Assembly: GCA_023213395.1 (NCBI GenBank)
Contig: CM041465.1
Span: 156,805,741-156,869,740, forward strand
Direction: 5' to 3'
Source of the DNA: Cycas panzhihuaensis
Lineage: Eukaryota > Cycadophyta
DNA length: 64,000 bases
The position numbers were made by a program, and so were the translations under genes. Within the stretch, counting starts at the first letter, position 1. The number at the start of each line of letters is the position of its first letter. The notes below the pieces were generated by a model. It ran no database searches. It was not told the DNA's origin and saw nothing but the letters and a program-made list of their open reading frames with translations. Shown one piece after another: positions 52,801-63,292 of the stretch.

Positions 52801-53250
52801 AAGAATAACCAAATGGTGCCACATCTGTGAAGAGAATTCACATACCACCAAGGAATGTGAATTGAATTTAAAAAATAGTGCATTGCACCAATAGGACAGA
52901 TGGTGCCATATATGCGATGTTGATACGCATACAACTAAGGATTGTTTCTATAATCCCAAGGGAAAGACCTTCAGAGGACAAGGTAGGGAAAGGGGAGGCA
53001 ACCCACCTCGAAATGTGTACACAACAAGGGGTGCACAAGAGCCCTCGAGGAAAAAACCACCAATGGGTAGATGCCTCATCTATCTACAGTTTGGGCACTG
53101 GAAGTCAGAATCCCCAACGAAACAAGAATATGAACAAAAGCCGTTCGTATGTAATAACTGTGGTCCAAGTGACCATAAAACGGAGGATTGCAAAGGAAAG
53201 GCCAAAGCCACCAACTTGATGACGATCATACCAGAAACAAAAAACGTCAA
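52801..53250 (+). pseudogene. Element A zinc-knuckle array (four motifs)
   Basis: CCHC motifs C-H-I-C-E-E-N-S-H-T-T-K-E-C (52817-52858) and C-H-I-C-D-V-D-T-H-T-T-K-D-C (52904-52945) are followed by a decayed third near 53070-53110 (second and last Cys lost). The fourth is C-N-N-C-G-P-S-D-H-K-T-E-D-C (53150-53191). A stop after the first knuckle (~52892) and frame changes break continuity. Four knuckles is more than the one or two usual in plant Ty3 Gag. F shows the same arrangement. Confidence 0.75.
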
Positions 53251-54220
53251 ACTCCAAAATAAACAGAAGGAGAAACTGAACGAAGGATATTCGGATCCAC
53301 CAACAGAAATGGATCGATTTAAAAAAGCAAAACAAGTATTGGATGGCCTAGTTCGGGAAGAGAATATGTTACCAATGGGAAAACCAGAGACTAAGTAAGT
53401 ATATGTACGAAAGAATAAACAGAAAGAAAGAGAGAATCTACCGGAAGAACCTAAGGTGCAGCCCCAAATGGTGCAAATGGAGGAACTCTTTAAAGGATTG
53501 CCAGTGGAGGACATTCCAAGAATGCTGCTGTTAATAGAAAATTTGGTCAAACAACTACAGTTGACCATCCCTCTATGCCAAGTCATTGATTGGATCAAAG
53601 GAGGAGTGTTACAGCGTGGAATCACAAAGAGTTTGAAGCAAATAATGCCATCATTTGATATGGATCCGATGGGAACAATGACGGTCTTGGGAGAAACATT
53701 CCCAAGAGTAATCGTTGATGGAGGCGCGGCGGTAAATGTGTTACCAGCTTCGACATGGCGTGGCTGGAAGCCGAAGTTGGAAGCGGCGACATATTCATTA
53801 AAATTGGCTAACGAACTATTGGTACGACCTATGGGGAGATTGGCCGACATCAAGGTAGATGTGGCAGGGATAGTGGTGAGAATTGACTTCACAATCGTAG
53901 AAACGGAGAAAGGGGCAACACCCTATCCAGCACTCTTGGGGAGGCCATGGTTATATAAAACACAATGCCTCCAAAATTGGAAGAATGTAACCTTCACCTT
54001 ATCAGACAACGGAAATAAAGTAGTATTGCCGATGCTGGGAAGAAGCTCCATCGAGATGATACCGCATTTAGGATCCAAAGACAACGGTCACGAGCGACAC
54101 AACATTCTCTTCCATTGGGGAAGAACATCTCTATCATACGGTAGAAGAGCCCACCACATCAACCAATTACCAGCAAGAAGAACCGACCTATTTCGGGGAA
54201 ATGTACAACTCCTCGGATGA
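53251..54220 (+). pseudogene. Element A protease region
   Basis: A Lys-rich spacer ends at TAA 53396-53398. Frame 53456-54220 has L-G-E-T-F-P-R-V-I-V-D-G-G-A-A-V-N-V-L-P, with the catalytic Asp at 53717-53719 (D-G-G form), then Y-S-L-K-L-A-N-E-L and Y-P-A-L-L-G-R-P-W-L. The structure parallels B's protease. After ~54060 the frame loses similarity. Confidence 0.78.
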
Positions 54221-54618
54221 CGAACACGGAATGAGGTTCGTGGATTATTGGCTACAGGATGCATATGAAGTAAACTCTTCTTCTTATAGATGTAATTTAT
54301 TATCTAAATGTGTAACTACAGACATTGACAATAATTCAGATTCTTTTGAGTATATGATGACTAACGATAGTTTAAGGGATGACAATAAACTAGACCAACA
54401 AACCCCTAGTTTACCTAATAATTTTTGTAGTTTTTTAGTAGCTAATAGTAATTCAGACATCCCTTCTACATCAGGCGTGGGTCCTGAGGTAGATTCCCTA
54501 CCCCCCCCCCCCCTTATTACAACCTGAGGAAGGAAGTAATATTCCTTCCTCCTCTTCCTTAGAGGTACACCCACCCAGCAACAGATCTCTTCCAACCATT
54601 GGCACCAAAACTAGGGAA
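54221..54618 (+). other. Element A acidic linker with poly-C run
   Basis: Encodes a low-complexity Asp/Asn/Ser-rich stretch (M-Y-N-S-S-D-D-E-H-G-M-R-F-V-D-Y-W) like T1's first 230 bases. It contains a C13 run at 54501-54513, which breaks the frame. Confidence 0.6.
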
Positions 54619-55314
54619 ATGGAAGGAGGATCACTGGTAAGTACTTCTAGTGATTCTGGTCTAGATAGTAGAATTATCATCCCAGAAGAAATAGATCACC
54701 AAATTTATATTGGAAAGTATGTTAAACCATTTCATGGAGAGCAGTTGTATGGGACTACCCACTTGACCCATTGTGTTGAATATTGGATGGAACATGGGAA
54801 TTGGGATAAAACCCAATGGCAACAGGACTTAGTACTAACCTTATGGGGAAACGATTCGTATTGGTACCTAGCCCACCAAGCCATTCTGAGAAATTAGAAA
54901 GAATTACAAACGATGTTTCGAATTCGGTTCGATCATCCAACACAACTAGCCACTCCAGTATTCTATGTAGGTCAAAATCCTAGGGAACACATACAAAAGT
55001 GTAAACAAAAATGGATATCTCTAAGTATGCCTAAACAAAATTGGCCTAACTATTTTTACCATACCTTGGGAAGCGTAGCAAAGGACTGGTTCCTCGGAAA
55101 GGAACAAAGTTTAGATGTGACTTGGGGAAACTTAAGGAAATCCTTCATAAAAACCTTTAGGCATACCTCTGACAACGAAGAAATAGATAGGATCCTAAAA
55201 CATATTAGATTAATGAGTATAAAATTAGAACAAAACCTAACAAACCCAGAAGAGGTAGAATCAGCACATAGTGAAGAAGAAGAAGTTATGAATTATCCTG
55301 CAGAATTTACATAA
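54619..55314 (+). pseudogene. Element A: second Gag-like segment between protease and RT
   Basis: Two open pieces (54619-54897 and 54913-55314, separated by TAG 54895-54897) in the same frame. The second has P-R-E-H-I-Q-K-C-K-Q-K-W, then F-Y-H-T-L-G-S-V-A-K-D-W-F-L, W-G-N-L-R-K-S-F-I-K-T-F and I-D-R-I-L-K-H-I-R-L. That order (P-x-x-H-I, T-L-x-G-x-A-x-x-W, W-x-x-L-x-x-x-F) is the retrotransposon capsid pattern seen also in A's true gag at 52130-52350. An acidic tail follows. It could be a duplicated or captured gag domain. Its position after protease is unusual. Confidence 0.55.
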
Positions 55315-55375
55315 CTCAATATTGGAGAGAGGAAGTTAGAAGACGCTCCGGGACACAAAACCAAATCTGTAAGAT

Positions 55376-55855
55376 GTGGGTGTAACTAAGTTAAAAACTA
55401 CAAAGATTAATGTTGGCAGTCAGGACAATCCCAAATTTATACGAATTGGAAACTATTGGGATCATCAGACAATAGCGGAAGCCCAACAGTTATTTGAGGA
55501 ATTCCACGACGTATTTGCATGGTCGTACAAGGACTTGAAAGGCATTCCTCCGGAGATAGGAATGCATCACATTGATTTAGTGGACAATGCGAAACCGGTA
55601 AAACAGAGGCCATACCGGATGAATCCTAAATACAAAGAAAAAGTGAAGGCCGAACTCGACAAAATGTTGGAAGCAGGCTATATCTACGAAATCGACTACA
55701 GTGACTGGGTGAGCCCTGTAGTGGTGGTTCCCAAGAAGAATGGGAAAATTCGCGTCTATGTGGACTACAAACAGCTAAACAAGGTAACAAAGAAGGATCC
55801 ATTCCCGTTACCCTTTATAGAGGATATTCTAGAAGCAGTTGGAGGAAATGAGATT
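55376..55855 (+). pseudogene. Element A reverse transcriptase N-terminus, cut by B2
   Basis: F-A-W-S-Y-K-D-L-K-G-I-P-P, R-Q/K-Q-R-P-Y-R-M-N-P, W-V-S-P-V-V-V-V-P-K-K-N-G-K-I-R-V and D-Y-K-Q-L-N-K-V-T-K-K-D-P-F-P-L-P-F are intact and in one frame. At 55856 the LTR of B2 begins, before motif A. The missing RT part should continue beyond B2, outside the window. Confidence 0.88.
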
Positions 55856-56393
55856 TGTGCGTGCCTCAATCATGCTTCTACAGAATGCAAAGAGAAAGAC
55901 ACACACGTTGGGGTAAATTCATCCAGAATATTTTCATTCAAAACATGGCACTGCGTCTGGTCCTCTCACAACCGGGGCCCTTAACAATCTGAAAAATTTG
56001 CCTCACACGTGGCACAGCTCTAGTACAAGTACATATAAGCAAAACAGAATCATATTCCGCACATTGTGGTTCTCACTTTTATATCCATTTTATGGACGTT
56101 ACATAATTGTTTCGGAAAGTAAGTTACTTTTTCTAACTGTCATTGGTCTGCCCACTGCCCGAATAGACCCATTCCACCAGAATAGCGGCGGTAGCGATCG
56201 CCATAGTCCGTGTGATCTCCGCGATCGCATAGCGATCTCTGCGATCACGTGATCTGCTGCAACTGCGTGTGATCTCCGCAATCATGTAGTAGTTCCGTAG
56301 CAGCCTGTAGCAGTTCCGTAGCAGCCTGTAGCAGTTCCGTAGCAGCCTGTAGCAGTCTTGTAGTAGTTGTAGTAGCAAAATCAACTACACACA
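55856..56393 (-). repeat. Element B2 3' LTR
   Basis: 538 bp; the minus strand runs TGTGTGTAG to GCACGCACA. The R/U5 side matches B1. U3 has different repeats: three 21-bp units at 56298-56360 and a block rich in GCGATC words at 56183-56280. Confidence 0.93.
56298..56360 (-). repeat. 21-bp minisatellite in U3 of B2 LTR
   Basis: Three near-identical 21-bp units (plus-strand TAGCAGCCTGTAGCAGTTCCG). The unit differs from that of the B1 3' LTR though the period is the same. Confidence 0.85.
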
Positions 56394-56411
56394 TCTTCCC
56401 CGCCACCTGTT
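56394..56411 (-). other. Element B2 polypurine tract
   Basis: The minus strand reads GGTGGCGGGGAAGA next to the 3' LTR start. Confidence 0.7.
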
Positions 56412-56441
56412 TTGAACGAGTAACATACTCGTTCACAAAAT

Positions 56442-58148
56442 TTAGCTCCTTTCCTTTATCTTTATTCTCTCGTGACGTATGTATTCCATTTCCGGTTCTG
56501 CAACGTAAGGAGGTATCTTCAATCCTTTCTGTCTCAAATATTTACATAGCATTACAACATCATGCATTGTGTCTAGCCAGGGCAATGTTGGTTGTTCTCC
56601 TGATTTCAACTGGTCAATTTCTTGATTAAGTTCCATATTGACCCTTTCCACTAATTCTAAGTGCTCCCTGTAAGCTTTACGCTCTTTCCAAAGGTTCTTG
56701 CAGCGTTCCAAATCTTCATCTGATTTTATGATCCATGCTCCCAGCCGGTGGTAGACTGGTTGCATGTCTACTGGAATATGCTTATCAAATCTTTTCCGAA
56801 ATTCTGCCAAATGTGGTCCGACTTCATGAACATCGTCCACCCAGTCCAGTATGAATGCCTTCAGAGATTCCAACTTATTTTCCGTGATTTGATGAATCCT
56901 TTTCAACGATTCATCAGGCTGTTTTGCCCGTCTTTCTAATTCGGTAACTAATTGCCTAGTTACCTTTGCCAGAAAAGATGTTTTCCAGGTTGTGATGTCT
57001 TGTGCATCACACTCCATTGGATCCAACCCTTCTTCTAATGCCTCCTTACTTGTGTTAAACTCTACTTCCGGAGGTTGATTATCCAAAATTTCTAATATTT
57101 CTCGCCTCCTTTTCTCCTGCTCTGCCGCTTTCTATTTATTTTCTGCTAAGATTTCCTCTTCTGTTGCAATTTTTTGTTTCTTTTCTGCTATAGCCGTCGA
57201 CCTTCCTTCTGCTACAGACTTCTGCCTGTCTGTTTCAAGCCTGCTATCTTCTCTCCTCACTTCCTCCACTTCTGGCATGTCCTGAAATCATTCTGCGCTT
57301 GCTACTTCTACAACTGTAGCTGCGTCTTCAATCCTGAAACTTGCGCCTGGTTCCCAATCTACCTTCTCCTTCCCCTTCTGCGATGCTGATTGTCGCATTC
57401 CTGGCGCCACTTCATTTGCTTGGTACAATTTTTCAATCCAAGCTTGTACTTGGATTTGTTCTTTTTCCCATCTCCCTAAACTTTCATTTGTCCATATCGC
57501 TAAAGGGGACTGCTGCTCCGTCCCATTGGGCATCCTTATACCAGGACACTATAATAAGAGAATACCCTGCAGGATTGTCACATAATAAAACGAAACTGGT
57601 CTATTGGCTCTCCTAATACCCTGTAAAGCGTCCAAAAGCTTTTGCTTTACAAACTTCGCCCAATTAAACACTCTTCCTTGAGCTACCTCGTTAAGCATAG
57701 TTCGCAAATTACTTGGGGCGTACGCATTCTTCTGTGTGAGAATGATCTTCAAGAAAATTAACTGGGCGAGGAAGCGCTTGTTCGAGTCTTCTATCCCTGC
57801 AATTCAGTTCACTGGCGGCGTTGCGTCGCTGCTCGCTGCTCCCATTATCCTCGCTGCTTCTTCACGCGATAGCAAGCTATCTCTGCAGATTTTCGATCCT
57901 TTGTTCGGCAGGCCAGTGGCTGCCATTAACACTTCCTCTGTGATCTACACCATCTGTGGGTACTTCGCCAACAAAGGAAGTAATCTTTGCATAAATTCTT
58001 CCGCATTCCCAAAAATGCCGACCATCACAAATCTGTGTAATTCCGTTTGACATAGTAATTGACGTCTTCTGTCGTCTTTCGGAATCACTATCCATTCCTC
58101 ACGGATTCGGCTTTCGTCATTCTCCTGGACTAAAATTGTAGGCGCCAT
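56442..58148 (-). pseudogene. Element B2 extra ORF downstream of integrase
   Basis: Same protein as B1 49802-51498. The N-terminal frame 58148-57945 (M-A-P-T-I-L-V-Q-E-N-D) has a sense codon where B1 has TGA. Middle pieces are 57752-57549 and 57533-57288. The C-terminal 214 codons (57086-56442) are uninterrupted, ending E-R-I-K-I-K-E-R-S. Frame changes remain between pieces. High similarity between the copies across this region indicates an ORF belonging to the family, not a local accident. Confidence 0.7.
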
Positions 58149-58669
58149 TTCCGCTGTACCTGCTATCTTTTCCCTGTCTTTCTTTATTCTGTGCTATTTG
58201 TGGTACTTTGCGTCTTTGGTAAGAAAACCGCTTGTCAAATCATGGCGACCAAAACCAGCGGCAGTATTGGTCGTGGCCGTTGGAGGCCTTATGGCCTTGT
58301 CTTTTCGTCTTGACACGAAATCGAATGATTACGATCTCCGTGATTACTACATGATGGCGATGTTATTATCAATCGCGTCATTCACTCATTACATTGACGC
58401 TTTTGAATTCTCCTGTCGTCCATGCTTTTTCCATCCGTCCGTCCTGTACTACCTGTCACATCTTAGCGCCAATGCCGTCACTTGATTGTCGGTCATATCT
58501 ATCACTTTATCACGGATCGTACCTGCTGTCCGCGTCCCGCCTTCTTGATGATAGTTTTATCACTAATCGTACCTGCTATCCACGTCCCACCTTCATGTTG
58601 TTTCCTGATGACGTACCTGCTGTCTACGTCCCACCTTCGTGCTGTTTCTTAATGACAGTGAATTACCCC

Positions 58670-58701
<32 letters not shown>
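58149..58701 (-). other. Element B2 spacer between integrase and extra ORF
   Basis: Counterpart of B1 49176-49801. It has fewer and more diverged 31-bp-type units (58500-58650) and a long poly-T/poly-A tract at 58668-58703, next to the integrase stop. Confidence 0.6.
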
Positions 58702-58703
<2 letters not shown>

Positions 58704-60033
58704 ACATTCTATACAATTTCAGTCTGCTACCATTGACTAATTTAGTCAATGGTTGTCCGTCTAACTGTTGCAACCTAACTGCTCTGTTTTCATAAATACA
58801 TTGAATTATGTATGGTCCTAGCCATCTAATTTTCATCTTTCCTGGTTTAAATTTAAACTTGCTGTCATACAACAATACCAAATCATTTACCTTAAATTCG
58901 GGTTTTTTGATGTGGCGATCATGCCATGCTTTCCATCTTTTCTTTTCAATCCTTAATTCCCATAGTGCTCGTGCTCGGGTTTCATCTAGTTTCATTAACT
59001 GGATCAGCCGCTGGTCAAGGGACATCTCGAGATTTGTCCTGAGGTATTGAGCCACTCTCAGACTTTCTGCTTGAAACTCGAGAGGAACAACAGCCTCCAA
59101 TCCATACACCAATTGAAATGGTGTCTGTTTATGGGATCGCTTCTTTACCGTTCTGTCTGCCCAGAGGACCGAATGCAATTTTTCTGCCCAATCGGTTCGT
59201 TGTCCATTGCAAATTTTCATCAAAGCAATCTTCAGAATTTTGTTTGTGCTTTCTACTTGCCCATTTGCTCTAGGATAATATGGTGAAGATCTTCGATGTT
59301 GAATGAAGAATTCTGTAGTTAAATATCTGATTGTCTGATTTAGGAAAGCTCCTCCTTGATCAGACACAATCTCCAACGGACAACCAAACCTTATAATAAT
59401 GACTTCATACAAGAAGCGAGCTGTGCTTCTTGCATCACACTTTTTCATTGGTTTTGCCTCAGTCCATTTTGTTAAAAAGTCTGTGGCTACCAATATGTAC
59501 CTTGCATTCGTTTTCCTTGCTGGTGGACTAATTGGTCCGACAAAATCCAATCCCCATTTTTCAAATGGAGCTTGAGCCAGTATCGGATGAAGCGGCATAA
59601 AGTTCTGTTTCGATGACTTACCTGCTCTTTGACAAATATCGCAGGTTTTTACCCACTTCTCTGCATCCTCGAATAATGTAGGCCACCATAATCCTGCTGG
59701 CAAAACTTTTCTGGCTATAACTTCTCCTCCATGATGTGTTGTAGCTATTCCTTCATGAGCCTCCTTCAGCAACGGTTCTACTTCATGTTGAAGTATGCAC
59801 CTTCGCAGAATTCCATCAGGTCCCAGTTTATACAACATACCACCTATTAACTGGAATGGAAAAGTTTTCTTAATAAAACCTTTCCTTTCGAATCTTTCCA
59901 ATCCTTGGGGTGTTTGCCCTGTGGTTAAATATTCTGCAATTCCCTCGTACCATGCTGACACAGCTTCTACGAAGAATAATTTGTGATCTGGAAAATCATC
60001 AAATACTCCCTTACCTTTCCCATTGTCCTTTAT
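58702..60033 (-). CDS. Element B2 integrase
   Basis: Open from just after a TGA at ~60033. Zinc-binding H...H-H...C-D-I-C, core motifs G-L-D-F-V-G-P, V-S-D-Q-G-G-A and N-G-Q-V-E-S-T-N (B1 has N-E-Q), and a C-terminal L-G-P-Y-I-I and L-V-N-G-S-R-L-K. The residues for D-D35-E are all present. The single stop separates it from RNase H; B1 has a sense codon there. Confidence 0.9.
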
Positions 60034-61404
60034 TCACGACAATTGATCTGGTATGATGTGCTTCTCCCCCTTTTTTACCACAATTTTGAACATGAATTCC
60101 TGAAACAACATTAGCCAGCGGCTAATTCTCCCCTGCAAAATTGGTTTATTAATCAAGTATTGAAGGGCTTGATGATCCACAAAAAATACAAATGGATTTG
60201 CTAACAAGTAATGTCGAAACTTCTGCAGGGCATATACCATGCCTAATCCCTCTCGTTTAGTAACTGTATAGTTACGCTCGGCGGATGTCAACTTTCTGCT
60301 TGCAAAAGCAATTGGAAGATCTATTTTTTCTTCTTCCGGTTGGGCCAACACACATCCAACGGCATACAGTGATGCATCAACATGGACGTGGAACAGTTTG
60401 TTCCAGTCTGGAAACTTAAGCACAAGAGCTTCAACTATCTTCTTCTTCAAAGCATCAAAAGATAGTTGTTGTTGAAGTGTCCATTCCCATTTCACAGTTT
60501 TCTTCAACAAGGATTCTGGAGGATGGGCTATTCGAGCATAATTTCTTATAAATTTCCAGTAATAGCCGGTCATTCCTAAGAAACCTTTCAAATTTGTTTG
60601 TGTTTGAGGAATAGGGAATTTCAAAATTACCTCCACCTTTGCTGGGTCAGTTTTCAATCCATCTTTTGAGACAATATGTCCCAGCAATGATCCAAATGGT
60701 ACCAAAAAGGTACATTTGTCTGGATTTAAGCATAACCTGCTTTCCCTGCACAATTCTAGCATTAGCCTTAATTGAGACAAATGTTTCTCTATTGTACTGT
60801 ACAGAGTCCAATCATCCAGAAACACCTCCACTGCTTTCCCCAACAATTTCTTGAAGATATTTAAAATCACCCTTTGAAAGGTTGTCAGAGCATTGGTTAG
60901 CCCAAATGGCATAACCTTATATGCATATGTCCCCCATTCAATAACAAATGTTGTTTTCAATTGGTCCTCAAGTGCAATACGTACTTGATTATAACCACTG
61001 AAACCATCTGTAAAGGAGAAAATCTCATGTCCTGCTACTTTCTCCAGTACATCTTCCGTGAAGGGTATGGGGAATGGATCTTTCTTCGTTGCTTTGTTCA
61101 GAGCTCTATAATCCACGCAGATGCGTAATTTTCCACTCTTTTTGGGTACCACCACCACCGGGCTTACCCATTCACTGTTTTCTACTTCAAATATGTATCC
61201 GGCTTCTAATAATTTATCTAATTCTATCTTTACTTGCTCTTTGTAGCGCGGATTCATTCTGTAAGGTCTTTGCCTTACTGGTTTTGCAATTTCCATTAGC
61301 TCAATTCTGTGTTCACCTAACTCGGGAGGAATTCCTTTTAGATCTTTATAAGACCATGCAAAGACATCCTTAAATTCTTGGAAAAGAGAGGCAGCTTCTT
61401 GCAT
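60034..61404 (-). CDS. Element B2 reverse transcriptase-RNase H, 456-codon open frame
   Basis: The longest clean RT in the window. F-A-W-S-Y-K-D-L-K-G, V-S-P-V-V-V-V-P-K-K-S-G-K, F-T-D-G-F-S-G-Y-N-Q, M-P-F-G-L-T-N-A and the active site F-L-D-D (60811-60822, minus). Connection F-L-G-M-T-G-Y-Y, then RNase H H-V-D-A-S-L-Y-A-V-G and F-F-V-D-H, ending D-Q-L-S. One visible odd change is N-A-L-T-T-F where B1 has N-A-P-A-T-F. Ends at TGA. Confidence 0.9.
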   Translation of the reverse strand: MQEAASLFQEFKDVFAWSYKDLKGIPPELGEHRIELMEIAKPVRQRPYRMNPRYKEQVKIELDKLLEAGYIFEVENSEWVSPVVVVPKKSGKLRICVDYRALNKATKKDPFPIPFTEDVLEKVAGHEIFSFTDGFSGYNQVRIALEDQLKTTFVIEWGTYAYKVMPFGLTNALTTFQRVILNIFKKLLGKAVEVFLDDWTLYSTIEKHLSQLRLMLELCRESRLCLNPDKCTFLVPFGSLLGHIVSKDGLKTDPAKVEVILKFPIPQTQTNLKGFLGMTGYYWKFIRNYARIAHPPESLLKKTVKWEWTLQQQLSFDALKKKIVEALVLKFPDWNKLFHVHVDASLYAVGCVLAQPEEEKIDLPIAFASRKLTSAERNYTVTKREGLGMVYALQKFRHYLLANPFVFFVDHQALQYLINKPILQGRISRWLMLFQEFMFKIVVKKGEKHIIPDQLS

Positions 61405-62565
61405 TATTGTGGGTTCCCAATAATTTCCTAATTGTATACACTTTGGATTATCTTCTGTCCCTACATTAATGAGCTTAAGCTAAAGCTCTTCCCGTTGAAC
61501 AGATTCCCCATCCGATTTTAGTTCATAGGCTGGTGCTTGCAAAATTTCTTTATTTCCATACTCAACAAGAGAATATGTTTTAGGAAAATTCCTTTCTTCT
61601 TTAAAATCTTCTTCAGAGCATGTCACATTTTTAGACAATTCATACAAACAATCATTTTGCATTTTATTGAAGGGAAGAATTACATTATCTTCTTTAGAAT
61701 CCCATGATACATTGTTACCTTTACCTGATTCATCCACATATAATTCCATCAGGTAACATTTTGAGGATTCTCCAGTTTCTTCCCAAGCTGATTGCAACCA
61801 ACAAGCGGTATGCAGATGAAGTCTCACTCGCCATCTGTGGAGGGGTCTCCAATGCTTGAAATGTTGTCTTTGAACAGGACCCTCTTGTTGTGGTATGATC
61901 TTTGTTGTTGAGGACATTCTGTCTTCATCTTCAATCTTTTCAATCTGCGAACCATCTGAACACTGAGGCAGTACAACTTTCTTCCCTGCAGAATACAAAG
62001 TGAAAGTCAATCTTCCCCAATCCTGCAAGGCCTTTGTTGCTAGCAACCATGGCCGCCCTAACAGTGCTGGATATGTTTTGCTATGGTCTTGCATTCTGAC
62101 AACTCCAAAATCCAATTGAACTGTAATTCCTGCTACAGTTACTGGAATATACATCAAGGACCCCATGGGTCAAATCTGCAATTGGTTTGCTAACCGAATT
62201 GTATAATCTGGGGAAACCAACTTTGGTCGTCCCAAGGAAACCCAAGAGGATTCAGGAAGTACATTTACTCCTGACCCTCCATCCACCATTGTTTTATAGA
62301 TCAAAGTTCCCAACAACATGATTGGAACCCATGGGTCAATTGCATCCATTTTCGTTGTTCTCAACATTGGTTTTTCCATCTGATGCAGAAAATAACCAGC
62401 TTCCCACCATTTAAAAATCATAGAGATAGGAATAGATATACCCGATTCCATTAGCAACTCCTTTACCATTTGCAATTTTTGCCAAGGATTTTGCTCCTCA
62501 TGTGCCAATGTTCTTCTCTGGTATACATTTCCTTTAAATTGATTTGCTTGTTGCATTTCCTCCAA
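61405..62565 (-). pseudogene. Element B2 protease and linker, broken
   Basis: Frame 62565-62170 holds M-V-D-G-G-S-G-V-N-V-L-P (D-G-G form, as in B1) up to a TGA near 62170. Frame 62166-61480 continues with Y-P-A-L-L-G-R-P-W-L and the acidic linker. A local frame disturbance at ~61910-61800 gives a His/Arg-rich stretch. A stop near 61480 precedes RT. Confidence 0.75.
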
Positions 62566-63292
62566 TTGTACTGTCCTTGTTGCCTCTTGTATTGCATCAA
62601 TAGCTTCCTACAGTCTCCTTCTCTCCACTGCTGAATTCGGAAAATTTGCAGTGTCTGTCAAGTTTGTGGCTTTCCCACTTCTAAATCGCACATAAAGCGG
62701 CTTTTCCTTATCTGGAATTTTGTAGCAGTTGAAGTTTGTATTTTAAGACCAGGATTGTTTGGACAGTTTGCCCATTCATGGTCTGCTGGGCCACATTCTT
62801 CACAGATATAATCTTTTCCCTGTTTCTCCAATGGAATGCATCACGAAATGTCCCCATCTTGAGCACGGATGGCGTGATCGGTTTGGTCTTCCCTTTGTAT
62901 TGCTTGAAGGAAGAATTCTCCTTCTTTTGGTAAAAGGACACTCTTGGTGGATTTCTATAATAGCATTCCCATGTATTATGGTTTTCTCTCCTACAGATTT
63001 CACACCATTTCTTCTCTCTTTGTTGATGTTCATTTCTAAAATGACCTTGTTGTCCGCAAGGGGGTGGGCACCATAAGTTTTCTCGTGCTTTTCCCATTTT
63101 CAGTTTAGCTATTTCATTCTTTAGCTTTTCAATCTCATCATTTTGCTGATTTTCAGCAGGCATCACAAAGGACTATTGTTTCAGCATTTCCAGTTCTTTT
63201 TTCAGCTTCTCAATTTCTGGATTTGTGGTCCATAAGGACGTTTGTCTTGAATTCTGGATTCCACTGTATGCTGTCCTCATCTAATTTTCGAA
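62566..63292 (-). pseudogene. Element B2 nucleocapsid region
   Basis: Frame 63166-62708 has C-G-Q-Q-G-H-F and the full CCHC motif C-E-I-C-R-R-E-N-H-N-T-W-E-C, with a coiled-coil-like E-K-L-K-N-E-I-A-K-L start. Stops lie near 63290, 63172 and beyond 62708. Confidence 0.75.

Noticed and set aside
53080-53892. 270-codon minus-strand ORF
   Set aside because: Lies opposite A's zinc-knuckle/protease region, which has clear motifs on the plus strand. The antisense product has no family pattern.
54501-54513. C13 run as a programmed frameshift signal
   Set aside because: It sits in a low-complexity linker of an already broken frame and looks like homopolymer slippage or sequencing error. No comparable run occurs in F or T1.
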